In this document: one piece after another, positions 6,874-11,629 of the stretch
How the letters are laid out: every line of letters starts with the position of its first letter
Numbering within the stretch: position 1 is the first letter of the stretch
Assembly: GCA_964409675.1 (NCBI GenBank)
Contig: CAYPEF010000078.1
Span: 1 to 11,629, forward strand
DNA length: 11,629 nucleotides
Origin: CAYMDD01 sp964409675
GTDB taxonomy: Bacteria; Pseudomonadota; Alphaproteobacteria; Rickettsiales; SXRF01
Direction: 5' to 3'
Program-made: the position numbers and the translations under genes
The notes under the pieces: generated by a model
What the model was told of the DNA's origin: nothing
What the model saw: only the letters and a program-made list of their open reading frames with translations
The model's database searches: none

Positions 6874-7643
6874 ATGCAACTGATTATCCTCGGCATGCAC
6901 TCCTCCGGCACCTCCATGGCGGCCCGGCTTATCAACATGATGGGGGTCTATTTCGGCCCCGAAGGCATAAGCATCGGATTTGACAAGAATAATCCCAAGG
7001 GCTTCTGGGAGCGGCAGGACGTGATGAGCCTCAATGAGAGCCTGCTCAAGCGCCGGGATTGCGCCTGGAACCGGGTGGATAACTGGGAAATCCCCGAGCA
7101 GCCCCCTTCCCTTGCCCCCAAAATCAGCCGCTCCATCCAGACTTTAGTGCTTGACCTTGATGCGCACCGCCCCTGGTTCATCAAGGACCCGCGCCTCTGC
7201 CTGACCCTGCCGTTCTGGACGCCGTTTCTGGAAATGCCGGTGGCGATTATCGTCTACCGCGACCCGCTCGAAATCGCCGAATCGCTGTTCCGGCGCAACG
7301 CCATTCCGCATGCATACGGGCTCGCGCTCTGGGAAGCTTACGGCGTGCATCTGATGAACGCCGCCCGCAACCTGCCGCGCCTGCATGTACGCCATGCCGA
7401 TCTGCTGGCCGACCCGGTGCGCAGCGTCTCCCGGCTGCATGCCTCCTTGCGCGAACTGGACGTGCTGGGCCTGCGCCTGCCCTCCGCCCGCGAAATCACC
7501 GCCTTCGTGGACCCGGCGCTCTACCGCGCGAAGAAAGAAGCGGTGGATGCTTCCCTCACCCTTTCCGACCACCAGCACATGCTCAGCCGCCTGCTCACCG
7601 GCGAGTGGCAGCCGAATGGGGAACTGCGCGTTTCGAGCGCGTC
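6874..7643 (+). CDS. Sulfotransferase-like protein (3' end lost in N gap)
   Basis: The first 256 codons are readable before the run of N. The protein opens with MQLIILGMHSSGTSMAARLI. GMHSSGTS (7-14) matches the loop that binds the 5'-phosphosulfate of PAPS in sulfotransferases, and IVYRDPLEIAESL (126-138) matches the strand and helix carrying the Arg and Ser that bind the 3'-phosphate (R129, S137). The family transfers sulfate from PAPS to hydroxyl or amino groups of sugars, proteins or small molecules; the acceptor is unknown. Typical members are about 250-350 residues, so the known part may be nearly complete, or a further domain may be hidden in the gap. It is divergent from the glycosyltransferase/oxygenase gene, so shared regulation is plausible. 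No Shine-Dalgarno precedes the ATG. The reading frame after the gap is antisense to the photolyase and is not part of this gene. Confidence 0.85.
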
Positions 7644-7743
7644 NNNNNNNNNNNNNNNNNNNNNNNNNNNNNNNNNNNNNNNNNNNNNNNNNNNNNNNNN
7701 NNNNNNNNNNNNNNNNNNNNNNNNNNNNNNNNNNNNNNNNNNN
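7644..7743. other. Assembly gap of 100 N
   Basis: Exactly 100 undetermined bases, the usual placeholder for a scaffold join of unknown length. It removes the 3' end of the sulfotransferase gene and any further genes lying before the photolyase stop, which is 9 bases past the gap. Co-orientation and true distance of the two flanks depend on the scaffolding being right. Confidence 0.95.
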
Positions 7744-7752
7744 ACGCGGAAA

Positions 7753-9186
7753 TTATCCCTCATTCTTTGCTTCTTTAAAAACACGAATCGCACGCTGCCG
7801 TGCTTCATCATGCTCCACCATCGGCATGGGATAGGATTTCATCTTTCCGGTTTTCCATGGTTCGTGAATTTCGGTGGCGCTTAAATGGCGCAGTTCGGGC
7901 ACGAAGCGGCGGATATATTCGCCTTCGGGATCAAACTTCCTGCTTTGCAGGGTGGGATTGAAGATGCGGAAATAGGGCTGCGCGTCCGTGCCGGTGGAGG
8001 CGGCCCATTGCCAGCCGCCTACGTTGGAAGCGGCTTCGTAATCCATCAAATGCTGAGCGAAATGCTCCTCGCCCCAGCGCCAGTCGATGAGTAAATGCTT
8101 GGTGAGGAAGCTGGCGGTGATCATGCGCGCACGGTTGTGCATCCAGTTGCATTCCAGCAGCTCGCGCATGGCGGCATCGACGATGGGATAGCCGGTTTCG
8201 CCGTTGCAGAAGCGTTTGAAATCGTCCTTGCTCTGGTTCCACGGGATGCGCCTGCGGTAGGCTTCGTTCCATTCCTCGTTCAGCGATTCGGGCGCGTGGT
8301 ATAGCGTCATGATGTAGAACTCGCGCCAGATCAGTTCATTCAGCCATGTATCCGCCGAGGCGTGCATGGCCGCGCGCACGCATTCGCGCACCGACACCAG
8401 CCCGAAGCGCAAGTAAGGCGATAAGCGGCTGGTGCCATGCTTCGCCGGATAATTGCGCCTGTCCGCATATTGCCGCACCAGGCGCTCCATGAATGCCTCC
8501 AGTCGGGCGGTCCCGTCACTCGCCGGCCAGTGATCGGAGGGGGCATAATCATATCCCGCTTCGTTCACCAGCGCCGCCGCACCCCGGCTGCATTCCAATG
8601 CGCGGATACCATGCTTTTGCAAACGCTCCGCCATGGTTGCAACAGGTGCGAATTCCTTGCCCAGTTGATATTCGTAAGGCTGTGCATAGAGTAGAGTGAA
8701 TGCGGCTTTCCAAGCTTTGGAATAGGGCGTGAATACTTTGAACGGCTGGTCCTGCTTGTTGAGGATCTGGGCGGGAGCGAAGATCACATGGTCACGCAGC
8801 AGCTTGAATTCCACACCATTCGGCAGATGCCGCTTGACTTCCTCATCCCGCCTGATGCTGGCCGGCTCAAAATCAGCACCGGCTAAAATATGCGCGGCGT
8901 TTAGCGTGGCTGCCGCCTTAGGCACCAGTTCCTGCGCCCTGCCGTAGAGCGCCAGCACCCCGCCGCCATGCGGTTTTAACTGGGCATCCAGCAGGCAGAG
9001 CGCATCGGCAATGAAGCTCAGGCGGCGGTCAGTGCGGCTGGTGAAGCGGTCCAGAATGCTGGAGTCAAACACGAATACCGCCTGCACTGGCTTGCCCGCG
9101 CGCAGCGCATGGGCAAAAGCGGCATGGTCATGCAGACGGAGATCACGGCGCAACCAGACTAAGGTAATAGGATTTGCAGAAGTCAT
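7753..9186 (-). CDS. phrB: Deoxyribodipyrimidine photo-lyase (class I CPD photolyase)
   Basis: The 477-residue flavoprotein repairs UV-induced cyclobutane pyrimidine dimers using blue light. The N-terminal antenna domain begins ITLVWLRRDLRLHDHAAF (7-24), and the FAD-binding domain includes TSRLSPYLRFG (252-262) and NWMHNRARMI (347-356). The electron-transfer Trp triad of E. coli photolyase (W306, W359, W382) aligns with W316, W369 and W392 with identical spacings of 53 and 23. N388 matches the Asn near flavin N5 (E. coli N378) that separates photolyases from plant-type cryptochromes. Length agrees with the family (about 470). The ATG at 9186 is the only start upstream of the antenna strand. 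The gene converges on the sulfotransferase across the N gap and diverges from the small exported-protein gene. The antenna cofactor (folate or deazaflavin) cannot be told by eye. Confidence 0.96.
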   Translation of the reverse strand: MTSANPITLVWLRRDLRLHDHAAFAHALRAGKPVQAVFVFDSSILDRFTSRTDRRLSFIADALCLLDAQLKPHGGGVLALYGRAQELVPKAAATLNAAHILAGADFEPASIRRDEEVKRHLPNGVEFKLLRDHVIFAPAQILNKQDQPFKVFTPYSKAWKAAFTLLYAQPYEYQLGKEFAPVATMAERLQKHGIRALECSRGAAALVNEAGYDYAPSDHWPASDGTARLEAFMERLVRQYADRRNYPAKHGTSRLSPYLRFGLVSVRECVRAAMHASADTWLNELIWREFYIMTLYHAPESLNEEWNEAYRRRIPWNQSKDDFKRFCNGETGYPIVDAAMRELLECNWMHNRARMITASFLTKHLLIDWRWGEEHFAQHLMDYEAASNVGGWQWAASTGTDAQPYFRIFNPTLQSRKFDPEGEYIRRFVPELRHLSATEIHEPWKTGKMKSYPMPMVEHDEARQRAIRVFKEAKNEG

Positions 9187-9192
9187 AAGGTT

Positions 9193-9198
9193 ATTATA
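9193..9198 (-). promoter_or_regulatory. Consensus -10 box of the photolyase gene, probably leaderless
   Basis: A perfect TATAAT reads on the minus strand, with only six bases between it and the ATG at 9186. Transcription from it would start at about the A of the start codon, giving a leaderless mRNA, which fits the lack of a Shine-Dalgarno. No convincing -35 box is seen 16-18 bases upstream. Confidence 0.4.
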
Positions 9199-9251
9199 AG
9201 CTGAAGCGATTATCCTTGTATGTTAGAATATTATCCTCAGCAAATATCATT

Positions 9252-9632
9252 ATGCCGATCCTGAGAATCCTGCTGCTTCTGACGTTTTATTCACATACGG
9301 CAATAGCGCTCACCCCTCCTAACGGCAGAGATATCTGTCAAATTGAAGGAAAAGTGATAGCGTTATCGCCCGGTGAAGGAACGGATGAAAGTATGCATAA
9401 AGTTGCAATCACTGAAGTCACAATTGCCATCACAAAGCGTACATTGGCAATTAAAAACACAAATGGAGATGTTAGCCGATGCAATAAAAAGCTTTTAGCG
9501 GATGAATCAGACGTGTTCCAGCTTTGCGATCATACTGAGCTAAAGACAGGAGATATCATCTCAGCAAAAGAAGGTACATCACTCGGCGGCGGGCGTTACT
9601 GCATCTACGATATTAAAAAGCTCGGCTTATAA
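9252..9632 (+). CDS. Small exported protein of unknown function
   Basis: I do not recognise the family. From ATG 9252 the product has 126 residues and starts with a signal peptide: MPILRILLLLTFYSHTAIA, a short basic start, a Leu-rich core and an AIA cleavage site after residue 19. A longer reading from TTG at 9216 would put 12 residues before the signal peptide and is less likely. The mature part of about 107 residues has four Cys (29, 77, 92, 117), enough for two disulfides in the periplasm. Alternating beta-like segments (GKVIAL, KVAITEVTIAI, RTLAIKN, RYCIYDIKKL) suggest a small beta-barrel. It is more A+T-rich than its neighbours, a possible sign of transfer. The DUF815 gene starts 3 bases after its stop, so the two are probably co-transcribed. 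No Shine-Dalgarno; a possible -10 TAGAAT lies at 9224-9229. Confidence 0.7.
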   Translation: MPILRILLLLTFYSHTAIALTPPNGRDICQIEGKVIALSPGEGTDESMHKVAITEVTIAITKRTLAIKNTNGDVSRCNKKLLADESDVFQLCDHTELKTGDIISAKEGTSLGGGRYCIYDIKKLGL

Positions 9633-9635
9633 TCG

Positions 9636-10499
9636 ATGAATGAAAGCAATATTTCGGCATTAGCCACCCTAGAGCGTATTGCTTCAGCGCTGGAACGCCT
9701 TGCACCGAGTCAGGAAACAACGGTGGACTGGCATATTGCAGATGCTTATATTTGGGACAGCCACGCCCGTAAGCCATTTCCGGTGGAAAATGTATCAGCG
9801 ATTGATCTCTCGCTGATTATTGGCGTCGATCAGGCGCGCGATACCCTGCTCACCAACACGCGCCAGTTCGCGCAAAGCTTCTCCGCCAATAATGCACTGC
9901 TCTGGGGCGCGCGCGGCACCGGCAAAAGCTCACTGGTGAAGGCGGTGCATATGGAAGTGAACCGCGAATTGCCGCACGCGCTGGCGCTGGTGGAAATCCA
10001 CCGCGAGGATATTGAGCAATTGCCGCTGCTGATGGCGCAGTTGAAAATCTCCCCCCGCCGCAGCATTTTATTTTGCGATGATCTCACGTTTGACGGCGCG
10101 GATGCTTCCTACAAATCCCTTAAGACCGCATTGGAAGGCGGCATTGAAGGCAGGCCGGAGAACGTGGTGTTCTATGCCACCTCCAACCGCCGCCACATGC
10201 TGCCGCGCGAAATGATCGAAAATGAGCGCGGCACCGCCATCCACCCCGGCGAGGCGATTGAGGAGAAAGTTTCCCTTTCCGACCGCTTCGGCCTGTGGCT
10301 CGGCTTTCATGCCTGCACACTGGAGATGTATCTTGCCATCGTGGAATCTTATGCCAAGCGTTTCGGTATCGACATGCCGCGTGAGGATTTGCGCCAGCAG
10401 GCCTTCCTCTGGGCCAATGCGCGCGGCGCGCGCTCGGGCCGGGTGGCATGGCAATTCATGCAGGATCTGGCCGGACGGCTACAGAAAAAACTCACATAG
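9636..10499 (+). CDS. DUF815-family AAA+ ATPase
   Basis: The 287-residue protein matches the DUF815 (PF05673) family of AAA+ ATP-binding proteins, common in proteobacteria and without an established function. Residues 1-60 include a short helical start (ALATLERIASALERLAP). Walker A is GARGTGKSS (91-99), Walker B is ILFCDDL (144-150), sensor 1 is ATSNRRH (181-187), R217 in SLSDRFGLWL (213-222) is a likely arginine finger, and GARSGRVAW (264-272) is a sensor-2-like segment. No signal peptide or membrane segment, so it is cytosolic. The ATG at 9636 is 3 bases after the stop of the exported-protein gene, and the GT4 gene begins 11 bases after its stop, so all three probably form one transcript. 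Any role in envelope glycan synthesis is inference from that neighbour only. Confidence 0.92.
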   Translation: MNESNISALATLERIASALERLAPSQETTVDWHIADAYIWDSHARKPFPVENVSAIDLSLIIGVDQARDTLLTNTRQFAQSFSANNALLWGARGTGKSSLVKAVHMEVNRELPHALALVEIHREDIEQLPLLMAQLKISPRRSILFCDDLTFDGADASYKSLKTALEGGIEGRPENVVFYATSNRRHMLPREMIENERGTAIHPGEAIEEKVSLSDRFGLWLGFHACTLEMYLAIVESYAKRFGIDMPREDLRQQAFLWANARGARSGRVAWQFMQDLAGRLQKKLT

Positions 10500-10510
10500 A
10501 AAGCATCCCT

Positions 10511-11629
10511 ATGAACGGTTACTCCTCCTCTACGCCCGTGATTTTGCAGGTGCTGCCTAAGCTGCAAAGCGGCGGCGTCGAGCGCGGTACGCTGGAAGTG
10601 GCGCAGGCAATCGTGCGACAGGGCTGGACGTCGCTGGTGGCCTCCGCCAAGGGGCAGCTGGTGCAGCCGCTGGTATATACCGGCTCGAAGCATTTTGAAT
10701 TGCCACTGGATACCAAAAGCCCATTCGGCATTTTCCTGAACAGCCTGAAGCTGGAACGGCTCATTCGCAAGCACCATGTGAATATCATCCATGCGCGCTC
10801 GCGCGCACCGGCGTGGAGCGCCTATCTCGCCGCCAAGCGCGCCAACGTGCATTTCGTCACCACGTTTCACGGGGTGTACGGGTTGCAGAGTGAATGGAAG
10901 CGCAAATATAACGCCGTCATGACGCGCGGCGAGCGGGTGATCGCGGTGTCGGATTTCATCGCGCAGCATATCCTTGCCAATTACCCGATGCCAAAAGACC
11001 ATTTACGCATCATCCACCGCGGCGTGGACCTTGATGTGTTCCGACCGGACATGGCGCATCCCAAGCGGATGATTGACCTTGATAACGAATGGCACCTGCC
11101 GGAAGACCTGCCGATCATCCTGTTCCCCGGGCGCATCACACGCTGGAAGGGGCAGGATGTGTTCCTGAAAGCCCTCGCGCAGCTGCCGCACCGCAATTTT
11201 TTCGCCGTGCTGGCGGGCAGCAATGACGAGCATGAGAATTACAATCAGGAACTGGAAGAGATCATCAAGACATCTAATCTGGAGGGGCATGTGCGCATCG
11301 TGGGCAATACGCCGCACATGGTGGAAGCCTACCAGCTGGCAAAATTCGTGGTGGCCACTTCCACCGAGCCGGAAGCGTTCGGACGCGTGGTGCTGGAAGC
11401 ACAGGCGATGGGCAAGCCCGTAATCGCCACCAACCACGGCGGCGCGCGCGAGACGGTGCGCGAGGGCGTCACCGGCTGGCTGGTGGAGCCGGGCGGCGTG
11501 GAAGCCCTGTCTCGGATGATCGATTACGTGCTGCACATGGACGAAGGCATGCTGCAATGGATGGGCGACCAGGGCATGGAAAACGCCCAGCATTTCTCCG
11601 CCCGCGCCATGTGCGACAAGACGCTGGCG
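10511..11629 (+). CDS. Glycosyltransferase family 4 (3' partial)
   Basis: The frame is open from ATG 10511 to the right edge, 373 codons with no stop, so the C-terminus is missing. The fold is GT-B. The N-terminal acceptor domain begins VILQVLPKLQSGGVERGTLE (10-29), with the Gly-rich loop of GT4 enzymes. The nucleotide-sugar domain has GRITRWKGQ (207-215), whose R208 and K213 fit the basic donor-phosphate residues, and the EX7E motif E288-AFGRVVL-E296 followed by AMGKPVIATNHGGARE. Such retaining enzymes commonly build lipopolysaccharide or capsule; donor and acceptor are not evident here. There is no signal peptide, so it acts on the cytosolic face. It follows the DUF815 gene by 11 bases on the same strand, indicating an operon. 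A typical GT4 has 350-400 residues, so little is lost. Confidence 0.94.
   Translation, partial: MNGYSSSTPVILQVLPKLQSGGVERGTLEVAQAIVRQGWTSLVASAKGQLVQPLVYTGSKHFELPLDTKSPFGIFLNSLKLERLIRKHHVNIIHARSRAPAWSAYLAAKRANVHFVTTFHGVYGLQSEWKRKYNAVMTRGERVIAVSDFIAQHILANYPMPKDHLRIIHRGVDLDVFRPDMAHPKRMIDLDNEWHLPEDLPIILFPGRITRWKGQDVFLKALAQLPHRNFFAVLAGSNDEHENYNQELEEIIKTSNLEGHVRIVGNTPHMVEAYQLAKFVVATSTEPEAFGRVVLEAQAMGKPVIATNHGGARETVREGVTGWLVEPGGVEALSRMIDYVLHMDEGMLQWMGDQGMENAQHFSARAMCDKTLA

Noticed and set aside
7744..7884. Continuation of the sulfotransferase frame after the N gap
   Set aside because: The bases after the gap encode the photolyase C-terminus on the opposite strand; the frame is joined only because the N run carries no stop.
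10349..11593. Minus-strand frames of 217 and 196 codons
   Set aside because: They lie antisense to the DUF815 and GT4 genes, which have clear motifs; no family features in the minus-strand translations.

Overview
This window most likely comes from an alphaproteobacterium, probably a scaffold of an assembled draft or metagenome genome. The evidence is a class I (archaeal-type) lysyl-tRNA synthetase followed directly by era, an ABHD10-like hydrolase, a DUF815 ATPase and GC-rich coding sequence. A run of exactly 100 N (7644-7743) is the usual placeholder for a scaffold gap of unknown size. The lineage within the class cannot be fixed from the sequence alone.

Region 1 (1-2706, minus strand) is a tightly packed housekeeping operon: lysK, then era, then an alpha/beta hydrolase that runs off the left edge. 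The joints are a 1-base overlap (TGATG) and a 4-base overlap (ATGA), so translation is probably coupled. The 161-base gap upstream of lysK (2707-2867) holds a perfect 28-bp inverted repeat of REP/MITE type and a plausible lysK promoter.

Region 2 (2868-7643) is the unusual part. One 1307-residue cytosolic-looking protein carries three tandem copies of a GlcNAc-transferase-like module (PF11397/GT60 type) followed by a C-terminal 2-oxoglutarate/Fe(II) oxygenase domain resembling prolyl hydroxylases. In Dictyostelium, hydroxylation of a proline on Skp1 and GlcNAc addition to it are done by two separate enzymes of these same two families. A bacterial protein joining both activities could hydroxylate a target and then glycosylate it. 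Modules 2 and 3 share a 98-bp stretch identical at DNA level, pointing to recent duplication or gene conversion. Module 1 has lost the first Asp of the DSH metal-binding motif. A PAPS-dependent sulfotransferase-like gene is transcribed divergently from an 82-bp AT-rich spacer containing short palindromes; its 3' end is lost in the N gap.

Region 3 (7744-11629) holds a class I CPD photolyase on the minus strand. On the plus strand a likely three-gene unit follows: a small exported protein with four cysteines and lower GC, a DUF815 AAA+ ATPase, and a GT4 glycosyltransferase that runs off the right edge. Few genes have a recognisable Shine-Dalgarno, and the photolyase has a consensus -10 box placed so that its mRNA would be leaderless.
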